Assembly: GCF_002929845.1 (NCBI RefSeq)
Contig: NZ_PJJS01000043.1
Span: forward strand, 12,807-76,806
Reading direction: 5' to 3'
DNA length: 64,000 nucleotides
From: Cryobacterium sp. M96
GTDB lineage: Bacteria > Actinomycetota > Actinomycetes > Actinomycetales > Microbacteriaceae
Shown: positions 46,585-54,833 of the stretch, one piece after another
Layout of the letters: each line of letters begins with the position of its first letter
Position numbering within the stretch: position 1 is the stretch's first letter
The notes under the pieces: model-generated
The model's database searches: none
What the model was told of the DNA's origin: nothing
Seen by the model: only the letters and a program-made list of their open reading frames with translations
Made by a program: the position numbers and the translations under genes

Positions 46585-48021
46585 TCAGAGCACGATGTGC
46601 ATGGCGCGGGCGGCATCCGTGATCGAATGCGTCAGCGACGGGTAGACCGGGAACGCTCGTGCGACCTCGTCGACGGTGAGCCGGTGCTCCACGGCCAGGG
46701 CGAGCGGGAAGATCAGTTCGCTGGCCTTAGGGGCCACGATCACGCCGCCGATGACGGTGCCGGTGGTGGTGGTGGCGAACAGCTTCACGAAGCCGTCCTT
46801 GATGCCCATCATCTTGGCCCGAGGGTTCGAAGCGAGCGGGAGCTTGTAGATGCTGCCGCGAGTGAGGCCGTCCTCGATCTGCTTCTGGGTCCAGCCGACC
46901 GTGGCGATCTCCGGCTGCGTGAAGATGTTGGCCGCGACGTTGCGAATCTCGATCGGGTTGACCGCGTCGCCCATGGCGTGGAACACGGCCGTGCGGCCCA
47001 TCATCGAGGCGACGGATGCCAGCGGCAGCTCGGTCGTGCAGTCCCCGGCCGCGTAGATGTTCGGCATCGACGTGCGCGCGACCCGGTTCACCCGGATGTG
47101 ACCGGAGTCGGTGAGCTGCACGTCGGCTTCCTCGAGGCCGAGGCCCTTCGTGTTCGGCACGGACCCGACCGCGATCAGGCAGTGGCTACCCTCGACGGTT
47201 CGGCCGTCGGCCAGCGTGGCCAGCACTCCACCCACCGTGCGCACGACGGACTCGGCGCGGGACTTGCTGAGCACGACCATGCCGTTGCGCTTGAATACGT
47301 TCTCGACCACGTTCGCGGCGTCGGCGTCCTCACCGGGCAGCACGCGGTCGCGGCTGGAAATCAGGGTGACCTTGGCACCGAGGGCGCGGTAGGCGGAGGC
47401 GAATTCGGCCCCGGTCACCCCGGAGCCCACGACGATAAGGTGATCGGGTACGGCCCGCAGGTTGTAGAGCTGCGTCCAGGTAAGGATGCGCTCGCCGTCG
47501 GGGAGCGCGGTGGGCAGGATGCGCGGGGTTGCCCCGACGGAGACGACGATCGTGTCGGCCTCGATCCGGTCGAAGTCCGTGCCGGAGCCGTCTTCGGCCG
47601 TGGACACGATCACGCCGCTGGTACCGTCCAGCCGGCCGTGGCCGTGCACCAGGTTGACCCCGGCGCGCATGAGGGTGGACTTCATGTCTTCGGACTGCTG
47701 GCGGGCCAGTGCCAGGAGCCGCTTGTTGACCGCGGCGAGGTTGATGGCCACCTCGGGGCGGGCCGGCTTGCCTTTTTCGCCGCGCACGAACAGCTGTACG
47801 CCGAGCTCGGTCGCGTCGTGGATCGAGTTGGTGGCCTCGGCCGTCGCGATGAGGGACTTGGACGGGACGACGTCCGTGATCACGGCCGAACCGCCGACGC
47901 CGACACGCTCGATCAGGGTGACCTCGGCGCCCTGCTGAGCGCCGGCCAGGGCGGCCTCGTACCCGCCGGGGCCTCCGCCGAGGATAGCGATGCGCTGCTT
48001 GCGTTCGAAGTCGTAGGCCAT
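46585..48021 (-). CDS. lpdA: NAD(P)H-quinone dehydrogenase (LpdA-type flavoprotein disulfide reductase homologue)
   Basis: The 478-aa protein has FAD-binding LGGGPGGYEAA, an NAD(P)H-binding VGSGVTGAEFA and a C-terminal dimerisation domain with PSLTHSITDAA. The redox Cys pair of dihydrolipoamide dehydrogenase is absent: the usual GGTCLNVGCIPSK region reads GGSAVITDVVPSK. This matches mycobacterial LpdA-like quinone reductases rather than an E3 subunit. ATG 48021 has AGGAG 9 nt upstream; ATG 48027 has it only 3 nt away. It is convergent with the carboxylase gene and divergent from punA. Confidence 0.9.
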   Translation of the reverse strand: MAYDFERKQRIAILGGGPGGYEAALAGAQQGAEVTLIERVGVGGSAVITDVVPSKSLIATAEATNSIHDATELGVQLFVRGEKGKPARPEVAINLAAVNKRLLALARQQSEDMKSTLMRAGVNLVHGHGRLDGTSGVIVSTAEDGSGTDFDRIEADTIVVSVGATPRILPTALPDGERILTWTQLYNLRAVPDHLIVVGSGVTGAEFASAYRALGAKVTLISSRDRVLPGEDADAANVVENVFKRNGMVVLSKSRAESVVRTVGGVLATLADGRTVEGSHCLIAVGSVPNTKGLGLEEADVQLTDSGHIRVNRVARTSMPNIYAAGDCTTELPLASVASMMGRTAVFHAMGDAVNPIEIRNVAANIFTQPEIATVGWTQKQIEDGLTRGSIYKLPLASNPRAKMMGIKDGFVKLFATTTTGTVIGGVIVAPKASELIFPLALAVEHRLTVDEVARAFPVYPSLTHSITDAARAMHIVL

Positions 48022-48089
48022 GCTCATATTCTCCTGCCCCGGCGCGCCCGCCGCCAAACCCCGGGGCTCCGCTCCCCCGTCGACGAACC

Positions 48090-48166
48090 AATTCGACGGA
48101 GATTCTGCCCAAAATTGACGTTCAGGCCTCTTTTTCGCCGTGAAATCCCAAAATCTCCGTCGAATT
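48090..48166. repeat. 77-bp inverted-repeat element, copy 3
   Basis: Arms at 48090-48106 (one base differs) and 48150-48166 are again separated by exactly 43 bp. At interior offset 24-31 (48130-48137) it has CTTTTTCG, the reverse complement of the CGAAAAAG found there in copies 1 and 2. Unlike those copies, it sits between the divergent starts of lpdA and punA. Confidence 0.9.
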
Positions 48167-48200
48167 GAACAAGGGAACGGTCCCGAAATCGGCGGGCAAT

Positions 48201-48206
48201 TAGAGT
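48201..48206 (+). promoter_or_regulatory. Putative -10 box for punA
   Basis: TAGAGT is followed by AGGGGG and ATG. The G-run could alternatively act as a ribosome binding site, so leaderless use is only one option. Confidence 0.45.
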
Positions 48207-48212
48207 AGGGGG

Positions 48213-49046
48213 ATGCTGAAGACCGACAATAACTTGCTTGACGCGCCAGAAACCGATCCGTTTGATGTTGCACGGACCGCCGCTTCTGAAATCGCCGAAG
48301 CCACGGGCGTAGCCCGCCACGACATCGCCCTGACCCTGGGCAGCGGATGGGGCAAGGCCGCCGATCTCATCGGCGAGACCACGCACACCCTCGACGCGCA
48401 GTACATCACCGGTTTCAGTGCACCCGCCCTGGCCGGCCACGCCGGCACGCTGCGCTCGGTGCTGCTGCCCAGCGGCAAGCGCGCCCTCCTCATCGGCGCC
48501 CGCACGCACTATTACGAAGGCCACGGCGTGCGCCGGGTCGTGCACAGCGTGCGCACCGCCGCCGCCACCGGCGCGACGACCATGATCCTCACCAACGGTG
48601 CCGGCGGCATCCGGGAGACCTGGAAAGCCGGCACCCCCGTGCTGATCAGCGACCATATCAACCTCACCGCCGACTCGCCCCTCGAGGGCGCGACGTTCGT
48701 CGACCTGACCGACCTCTACTCGCGCCGCCTGCGCGACCTGGCCCGCACCATCGACCCATCGCTCGACGAGGGCGTGTACTGCCAGTTCCGCGGCCCGCAC
48801 TACGAGACGCCGGCCGAGGTGCAGATGGCCAAGGTCATCGGCGGCCACATCGTCGGCATGTCGACCGCCCTCGAGGCGATCGCCGCCCGCCAGTCGGGCA
48901 TGGAGATCCTCGGTCTGTCGCTGATCACCAACCTCGCGGCCGGAATCCAGCAGGACCCGCTCAGCCACTCGGAGGTGCTCGAGGCCGGAAAGCTCGCCGA
49001 GCCCGTCATCAGCGCGCTCCTCGCCCGGATCGTGGCCGCACTGTGA
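48213..49046 (+). CDS. punA: Purine nucleoside phosphorylase
   Basis: The 277-aa trimeric-type PNP cleaves inosine and guanosine to base and ribose-1-phosphate. It has LTLGSGWG (phosphate loop), GRTHYYEGH-like GARTHYYEGH, LTNGAGGI, RGPHYETPAEV and GMSTALEAIAAR. Its stop overlaps the GTG of the phosphosugar mutase by 3 nt, so both are one operon. That pairing makes metabolic sense, since pentose-1-phosphate isomerisation follows phosphorolysis. Confidence 0.95.
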   Translation: MLKTDNNLLDAPETDPFDVARTAASEIAEATGVARHDIALTLGSGWGKAADLIGETTHTLDAQYITGFSAPALAGHAGTLRSVLLPSGKRALLIGARTHYYEGHGVRRVVHSVRTAAATGATTMILTNGAGGIRETWKAGTPVLISDHINLTADSPLEGATFVDLTDLYSRRLRDLARTIDPSLDEGVYCQFRGPHYETPAEVQMAKVIGGHIVGMSTALEAIAARQSGMEILGLSLITNLAAGIQQDPLSHSEVLEAGKLAEPVISALLARIVAAL

Positions 49047-50974
49047 GCCTCGACAATACCGACCCGCAGATCACCGGCCGGCATTCCGCCGCCGCCGACG
49101 CTGCTCCCGCGTCCGCTGCCGGTGCCGATGCCGCCACCGGCACCGGCGCCACCGAAACAGTCCTGCCCGACACGATGGTCATCAACACCATCGGCGCCGA
49201 CGACGACACAGGCACCGGCACCGGCACCAGCACGGATGCCGTGAGCGGCAGCGAGACCGGCACCGACTCCGCTCCGGCCGCGGCTGCCACGCCGACCGTG
49301 ATCGCCGTGGCCAATGCCTGGCTCAGCCAGGACCCCGATCCCGAGACCCAGGCCGAGCTGCGCCTCCTGCTGCGCGGGGCCGGCGACGGCGACGCCGTCG
49401 CACTCGCGGAGCTGCACGCCCGCTTCGACGAGCGCCTCGCCTTCGGCACGGCGGGTCTGCGCGGCGCCATCGCCGCAGGCTCCAACCGGATGAACCGCGT
49501 ACTCGTCTGCCAGGCAGCCGCCGGCCTCGCCGCGTTCCTGACGAAGAACGCCGCCCCGGGCCGGGTCCCCTCGGTCGTCATCGGCTATGACGGGCGCAAG
49601 AACTCGCAGGTCTTCGCCACTGACTCGGCCGCGATCATGGCCGGTGCCGGGGTACGCGCCATCCTGCTCCCCCGTTTACTACCGACCCCCGTGCTCGCGT
49701 TCGCTGTGCGCCACCTCGACGTCGGCGCGGGCATCATGGTCACCGCCTCGCACAACCCGCCCAACGACAACGGCTACAAGGTCTACCTGGGCGGCGCCAA
49801 CCAAGGCTCCCAGATCGTTTCGCCCGACGACGCCGCGATCGCGGCCGAGATCCTGCGCGTCGCCGCGGAGGAACGGGTTCCCGACCTGCCCCGGGCACCC
49901 TACGAGACGGCGCCCGAGTCGATCGTGCAGGCCTACATCGACGCGACGGCAGGTCTTGCCCGCCGGCCCCTCGCGCAGGTCAACACGGTTTACACGGCCC
50001 TGCACGGCGTCGGCTGGGACACCACCCGCCGGGTGCTTCAAGCCGCCGGCTTCGATCTTCCCACGCTCGTCGACGCCCAGATCGCCCCGGATGCCGCCTT
50101 CCCCACTGTCTCCTTCCCCAACCCCGAAGAACCCGGCGCGATGGACCTCGCCTACGAGACGGCCCGTGAGACCGGCGCCGAGCTGATCATCGCCAACGAC
50201 CCCGACGCCGACCGCCTTGCGATCGCCATCCCGCAAGAGGGGTCCCCCGACGGGTACCGGCGCCTCAGCGGCAACGAGGTCGGGGCGATCCTCGGCTGGC
50301 GAGCCGCGGAACTGGCCGCGAGCGTCACCGGTGACGGCGGCGCCACCGGCACCCTCGCGTGCTCCATCGTCTCCACCCCGGCGCTGGAGGCCGTGGCGAA
50401 GGCTTACGGGCTGCGGTTCACCGACACCCTCACCGGCTTCAAGTGGGTATCGCGCGCGCCCGACCTGATCTTCGGCTTCGAGGAGGCCCTCGGCTACCTC
50501 GTTAACCCCGAGACCGTGCGCGACAAAGACGGCATCTCCGCCGCCGTGGCGCTGCTCTCCCTGGTCAGCAATCTGAAGGCGGAGGGCGTCACCCTCGCCC
50601 AGCACCTCGACCGTTTCAGTGAACGCTTCGGCCACTTCGCCTCCGGCCAGATCTCGGTGCGCGTCACCGACCTGACCGAGATCGAGCAGGTCATGGCGCG
50701 GCTGCGCGAGACACCCCCGGTCTTCGTCGGCAGCATCGCCGTCGACCACATCGACGACCTCTCCGGGGGCTTCAACGGCCTGCCGCCCAGCGACGTGCTG
50801 CGCATCCGGCTGGCCGACGGCTCCCGCGTCATGGTGCGCCCGAGCGGCACCGAGCCCAAGCTCAAGGTCTACCTCGACACCAGCAGTTCCGTCGGCACGG
50901 TCGCCGAACGCCGGGCCGCCGCCGAGGCAACCCTCGCGGAGCTCGACCGGGGCATGCGCGACCTGATCGCGTAG
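49043..50974 (+). CDS. pmmB: Phosphopentomutase/phosphohexomutase (PMM/PGM superfamily, PmmB-like)
   Basis: The 643-aa alpha-D-phosphohexomutase has active-site Ser236 in TASHNPP, FGTAGLRG (134-141), metal-binding DPDADR, a sugar-binding GFEEALGY loop and C-terminal RPSGTEPKLK phosphate site. The N-terminal 85 or so residues are a low-complexity Ala/Thr/Gly/Asp tract lacking in typical homologues, encoded by short GGCACC-like repeats. GTG 49043 overlaps the punA stop. A GTG or other start near residue 85-90 cannot be excluded but has no obvious ribosome site. It likely converts ribose-1-P or deoxyribose-1-P to the 5-phosphate. Confidence 0.87.
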   Translation: MSLDNTDPQITGRHSAAADAAPASAAGADAATGTGATETVLPDTMVINTIGADDDTGTGTGTSTDAVSGSETGTDSAPAAAATPTVIAVANAWLSQDPDPETQAELRLLLRGAGDGDAVALAELHARFDERLAFGTAGLRGAIAAGSNRMNRVLVCQAAAGLAAFLTKNAAPGRVPSVVIGYDGRKNSQVFATDSAAIMAGAGVRAILLPRLLPTPVLAFAVRHLDVGAGIMVTASHNPPNDNGYKVYLGGANQGSQIVSPDDAAIAAEILRVAAEERVPDLPRAPYETAPESIVQAYIDATAGLARRPLAQVNTVYTALHGVGWDTTRRVLQAAGFDLPTLVDAQIAPDAAFPTVSFPNPEEPGAMDLAYETARETGAELIIANDPDADRLAIAIPQEGSPDGYRRLSGNEVGAILGWRAAELAASVTGDGGATGTLACSIVSTPALEAVAKAYGLRFTDTLTGFKWVSRAPDLIFGFEEALGYLVNPETVRDKDGISAAVALLSLVSNLKAEGVTLAQHLDRFSERFGHFASGQISVRVTDLTEIEQVMARLRETPPVFVGSIAVDHIDDLSGGFNGLPPSDVLRIRLADGSRVMVRPSGTEPKLKVYLDTSSSVGTVAERRAAAEATLAELDRGMRDLIA

Positions 50975-51021
50975 CCCCGCGAAACGCGGTGCAGCATCCG
51001 TTCGCACGGCGCGCGGGTGTT

Positions 51022-51061
51022 GCGCCGTTGCGCGGGTGGCGTGCCTCGCGCGTAACGGCGC
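51022..51061. terminator. GC-rich hairpin between convergent pmmB and PTS genes
   Basis: GCGCCGTT pairs with AACGGCGC (8 bp), continuing with GCGCG/CGCGC across a 2-nt bulge, around a 12-nt loop. It has no U-tract and probably serves as a bidirectional transcription barrier. Confidence 0.55.
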
Positions 51062-51087
51062 AGCTGCAGCGCACCGCCGCGAGGGCG

Positions 51088-51360
51088 TCAGCCCAGGGCG
51101 GTCTCCAGCTTGGCGGTGAGCTCGTCCACATCGAAGTAGTTGTCGATCACGACGATATCGGCATTGGTCTTGCCGATGGCGTCGACCAGCTCCGACGAGG
51201 TCAGGATGACCTGGGCATCCGCCCCGACCGTGCTCACCCCGGCGATGTCGGTGGCCGTGACGAAAGCTTCGATATCGAGGCGTTTGAGCGCGCGCTCGGC
51301 GTTGATTTTGAGGATGGCGGAGGTTCCCACTCCCACCCCGCAGAGTGCGACGATCTTCAT
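51088..51360 (-). CDS. PTS EIIB component, ascorbate/lactose-cellobiose type
   Basis: The 90-aa protein has phosphoacceptor Cys7 in CGVGVGTS and the Rossmann-like fold of EIIB_2 proteins (UlaB-like). It would receive phosphate from the EIIA encoded just upstream (ATGA overlap). No EIIC gene is present on either side: downstream is a terminator and pmmB, upstream is adenosine deaminase. It may serve a distant EIIC or act in regulation. Confidence 0.9.
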   Translation of the reverse strand: MKIVALCGVGVGTSAILKINAERALKRLDIEAFVTATDIAGVSTVGADAQVILTSSELVDAIGKTNADIVVIDNYFDVDELTAKLETALG

Positions 51361-51821
51361 GAGGGCTCCTCGGTTGCGGTCGGCACGCCGAGCAGGGCGC
51401 GGATGGCGTCGGCATCCGTGGCCGCGGCGAGCGAGGGGATGACGTGCGCGTCGTTGAAGACGTTGGCCAGCTCGGCCACGAGCAGCACGTGCTCGTCGGA
51501 GCTGGTGACGGCGAGCCCGAGCACCACGCTGACCGGGTCGTTGTGCGGATGTCCGAACGCGACCGGGTCGGCCAGGGTCACGATGCTGAGACCCTCGGTG
51601 TGCACATCGGGTCCGGGTCGGGCGTGCGCGAGCGCCAGCCCGGGGGCGATGACCACGTAGGCACCGAATTCCTCGATGACGGCGATCATGCGCTTCGTGT
51701 ATTCGGGGGCGGTGGCGCCGGAGCGCTCGAGGGCGTCACCGGCGGCGGCCACCGCGCCGCGCCAGTCGTCGACGTGGACGCCGATCGCGATGGCTTCGAG
51801 GGGCAGGGGCGGAAGGGGCAT
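51357..51821 (-). CDS. PTS EIIA component, mannitol/fructose/ascorbate type
   Basis: The 154-aa PTS_EIIA type 2 domain has phosphoacceptor His66 in GLALAHARPG. The start at ATG 51821 is uncertain, since GTG 51833 is in frame and neither has a good SD. It follows the adenosine deaminase gene by 41 bp on the same strand and overlaps EIIB by 4 nt. It is placed in a nucleoside catabolic operon, an unusual context for a PTS. Confidence 0.88.
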   Translation of the reverse strand: MPLPPLPLEAIAIGVHVDDWRGAVAAAGDALERSGATAPEYTKRMIAVIEEFGAYVVIAPGLALAHARPGPDVHTEGLSIVTLADPVAFGHPHNDPVSVVLGLAVTSSDEHVLLVAELANVFNDAHVIPSLAAATDADAIRALLGVPTATEEPS

Positions 51822-51862
51822 GGGAACTTTCACGGGGTAGGGGGTCGGCTTTCGCGAGTCGC

Positions 51863-52984
51863 TCAGGCGCTTTCGAAACCGGCGACGATGGCGTCCGCCA
51901 GCTCTTCGCGTTCGTCGAGCGGAAGGAACGCGGCCTGCGCCGCGTTGAGCTGGAAGACCTCGAGGTCGTCGATGTCGTAGCCGAACGCATCGCTGAGCAG
52001 CGCGAGTTCCTGGGTCAGGGTGGTGCTGCTCATCAGGCGGTTGTCGGTGTTGACCGTGACCCGGAAGCCCAGCTGGTAGAGCAGGTCGAAGGGGTGGTCG
52101 AGCAGGTCCGCGCCCCACGCGGCGATTGCGCCGGTCTGCAGGTTGGACGACGGGCTGAGCTCGAGGGCGATGTCGCGGTCGCGCACCCACTGCGCCACCG
52201 GGCCGAGCGTGACATAGGTGTTCTCCGCGTCTTCGCGGCCGATCACGATTTCCTCGGCGAGACGCACGCCGTGGCCCAGGCGCAATGCCCGGCCGTCGTA
52301 GAGTGCCCCGCGGATGCTCTCCAACCCGTCAGCCTCGCCCGCATGCACGGTGACGGGCAGGAAGGCCTTCGCGAGGAAGTCGAACGCGTCCCGGTGGTGG
52401 TGGGCCGGGAACCCCAGTTCGGCCCCGGCGATGTCGAAGCCGACAACCCCGTTGGAACGATGCCGCACGGCGAGTTCCGCGATCTCCAGGCTGCGCTCGG
52501 CATGCCTCATGGCCGTGATCAGCTGGCCGATCCGAATGCGGGACCCGGCACCCGCGACCAGCGCGATGCCGGCCTCGATGCCCTCCTGCACCGCCTCGAC
52601 GCTCTGGTCGAGGGTGAGGCCGCGGGCCAGGTGCTGCTCGGGGGCCCAGCGGATCTCCCCGTAGATCACGCCGTCGGCGGCGAGGTCCTCCACGAATTCG
52701 CGGGCCACGCGCACCAGGGCCTCGCGGGTCTGCATCACGCCGACGGTGACGTCGAAAGTCTTCAGGTAGTCGACCAGGGTGCCGGAGTCGGCCTGGGTGC
52801 TGAACCAGGAGCCGAGCGATCGGGCATCCGTCGCCGGCAGCGCCAGCCCGACCGCGCCGGCCAGCTCGATGATGGTCTGCGGGCGCAGGCCGCCGTCGAG
52901 GTGGTCGTGCAGGGAGATCTTCGGCAGTGCGTTGATGCTCGTGCCGGCACCGGGCAGCAGGTAGTCCTCAGGGCTCGTGTTCAC
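51863..52984 (-). CDS. add: Adenosine deaminase
   Basis: The 373-aa TIM-barrel metal hydrolase converts adenosine to inosine (or deoxyadenosine to deoxyinosine). It has zinc ligands in SLHDHLDGG (His26, His28), VHAGEADG, GHGVRL, SPSSNLQTGA and VNTDNRLMS. ATG 52984 is the first start. It lies in the nucleoside operon between thymidine phosphorylase and the PTS pair and feeds punA on the other strand. Confidence 0.95.
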   Translation of the reverse strand: MNTSPEDYLLPGAGTSINALPKISLHDHLDGGLRPQTIIELAGAVGLALPATDARSLGSWFSTQADSGTLVDYLKTFDVTVGVMQTREALVRVAREFVEDLAADGVIYGEIRWAPEQHLARGLTLDQSVEAVQEGIEAGIALVAGAGSRIRIGQLITAMRHAERSLEIAELAVRHRSNGVVGFDIAGAELGFPAHHHRDAFDFLAKAFLPVTVHAGEADGLESIRGALYDGRALRLGHGVRLAEEIVIGREDAENTYVTLGPVAQWVRDRDIALELSPSSNLQTGAIAAWGADLLDHPFDLLYQLGFRVTVNTDNRLMSSTTLTQELALLSDAFGYDIDDLEVFQLNAAQAAFLPLDEREELADAIVAGFESA

Positions 52985-53079
52985 CTCCCTAATCTACCGG
53001 CTGGGTGCTGAGAGTCACACTGCTGGCTGAGCCGGCCCGCACATCCGTTCAGATGCACGGGCCGAGACCGGCGGGCGGT

Positions 53080-54393
53080 TCAGCGGCCGATGCGCTCGGC
53101 GATCAGCGGGCCGCCGTCCTGCACGGGCTCGCCGGGGTCGCCGATGCGATATGCGCCGTCCACGGCCTCCAGGGCCCGCGCGAAGCGCTCGGGTTCGTCG
53201 GCACTGAGGGTGAACAGGGGCTGGCCGGCGCGCACGGTATCGCCCGGCTTGGCGTGCAGGTCGATGCCGGCGGCGTGCTGCACCGGATCTTGCTTGCGGG
53301 CGCGGCCGGCGCCGAGGCGCCAGGCGCCGATGCCGAACGGCAGCGCCTGCTGCTCGACGAGCACACCGTCGCGCAGGGCGGTGACGACGTGGGTCTCGCG
53401 GGCCACGGGCAGCGGGGCGTCGGGATCGCCGCCCTGGGCACGGATCACGTCGCGCCACTTGTCCATGGCGCGTCCGTCCGTGAGAGCGGATTCCACGTCG
53501 ACGTCGGTGATGCCCACCAGAGCGAGCATCTCCCGGGCCAGGGCCACGGTGAGCTCGACGACATCCGCCGGCCCGCCGCCGGCGAGAACCTCGACCGATT
53601 CACGCACCTCGTTGGCGTTTCCGATCGCGAGCCCGAGCGGCACGTTCATATTGGTGAGCAGAGCGGATGTCGCCACGCCGGCGTCCTCGCCGAGGGCGAC
53701 CATGGTGCGGGCGAGCTCCCGGGACCGTTCGATGTCTTTCAGGAACGCGCCCGACCCGAACTTCACGTCCAGGACGAGGGCGCCGGTGCCCTCCGCGATC
53801 TTCTTCGACATGATCGACGACGCGATCAGCGGGATCGCCTCGACGGTGCCGGTGATGTCGCGCAGCGCGTAGAGCTTGCCGTCGGCCGGGGCCAGACCGC
53901 CGCCGGCGGCGCAGATCACGCCGCCGAATTCCTGCAGCTGCGCGAACATCTCCTCGTTGGTGAGGTGCGCACGCCAGCCGGGGATGGATTCGAGCTTGTC
54001 GAGGGTGCCGCCGGTGTGGCCGAGGCCGCGGCCGGACAGCTGCGGCACGGCCGCACCGAAGACCGCCACGAGTGGCATCAGCGGCAGGGTGATCTTGTCG
54101 CCGACGCCGCCGGTGGAGTGCTTGTCGGTGGTCGGCTTGCCGAGTCCGGCGAAGCTCATCCGCTCGCCGCTGCTCAGCATCGCCATGGTGAGATCCTTGA
54201 TCTCCCGGCGATTCATGCCGTTCAGGAAGATCGCCATGGTCATGGCGGCCATCTGCTCGTCGCCGACGTAACCGCGCGTGTACGCGTCGATCAGCCAGTC
54301 GATCTGCGGCGTGCTGAGCTCGCCCCGATCACGCTTGGCATGGATCAGGTCCACGGCGTCGAAGGCCTCGATACGGTTCTCGTTGGTGCTCAC
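53080..54393 (-). CDS. deoA: Thymidine/pyrimidine-nucleoside phosphorylase
   Basis: The 437-aa enzyme phosphorolyses thymidine, deoxyuridine or uridine. It has the KHSTGGVGDKITL phosphate-binding signature, SGRGLGHTGGTLDKLESIPG and a C-terminal domain with KPGDTVRAGQPLFTL. It begins 2 bp after the cytidine deaminase stop, so the pathway cytidine to uridine to uracil plus ribose-1-P is encoded in order. Length is standard. Confidence 0.95.
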   Translation of the reverse strand: MSTNENRIEAFDAVDLIHAKRDRGELSTPQIDWLIDAYTRGYVGDEQMAAMTMAIFLNGMNRREIKDLTMAMLSSGERMSFAGLGKPTTDKHSTGGVGDKITLPLMPLVAVFGAAVPQLSGRGLGHTGGTLDKLESIPGWRAHLTNEEMFAQLQEFGGVICAAGGGLAPADGKLYALRDITGTVEAIPLIASSIMSKKIAEGTGALVLDVKFGSGAFLKDIERSRELARTMVALGEDAGVATSALLTNMNVPLGLAIGNANEVRESVEVLAGGGPADVVELTVALAREMLALVGITDVDVESALTDGRAMDKWRDVIRAQGGDPDAPLPVARETHVVTALRDGVLVEQQALPFGIGAWRLGAGRARKQDPVQHAAGIDLHAKPGDTVRAGQPLFTLSADEPERFARALEAVDGAYRIGDPGEPVQDGGPLIAERIGR

Positions 54394-54395
54394 AG

Positions 54396-54833
54396 CTACT
54401 CTTCCTGATATTCGGCGAGCTGCCTCGGCCCGAAGGCGTCCGGCAGCACTTCATCGATGGTGCGCACACCCGACACCGTCTCCAGCAGCATGCCGGGCGC
54501 GGAATGTTCGTACAACAGCTGGCGGCAGCGGCCGCAGGGCATCAGCGTTCGGCCGTTGCCGTCGACGCAGGTGAACGCGACGAGGTGGCCTCCCCCGGTC
54601 AGGTGCAGCACGGAGACGAGGGCGCATTCGGCGCAGAGGGTGAGCCCGTAGGAGGCGTTCTCCACGTTGCATCCGCTGATCACACGACCGTCGGTGACCT
54701 GCGCCGCGGCGCCGACCGGGAACTTCGAGTACGGCACATAGGCCTGGGCCATCGCCGTCGTCGCGGCCTCCCGCAGCGCCGCCCAGTCGATGTCGCCGGC
54801 CGCTGGCGAGGCGCCGTGGCTCACGCCGGTCAC
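54396..54833 (-). CDS. cdd: Cytidine deaminase
   Basis: The 145-aa tetrameric-type deaminase has GCNVENASYG, the catalytic Cys-Ala-Glu of CAEC (67-70) and PCGRC (zinc ligands Cys100 and Cys103). The residue after Glu is Cys here where Arg or Gln is common. GTG 54833 overlaps the stop of the permease by 4 nt (GTGA); GTG 54824 is an alternative. It converts imported cytidine to uridine. Confidence 0.94.
   Translation of the reverse strand: MTGVSHGASPAAGDIDWAALREAATTAMAQAYVPYSKFPVGAAAQVTDGRVISGCNVENASYGLTLCAECALVSVLHLTGGGHLVAFTCVDGNGRTLMPCGRCRQLLYEHSAPGMLLETVSGVRTIDEVLPDAFGPRQLAEYQEE

Noticed and set aside
46585..48021. Dihydrolipoamide dehydrogenase E3 subunit
   Set aside because: Both redox cysteines are missing and no 2-oxoacid dehydrogenase genes are near.
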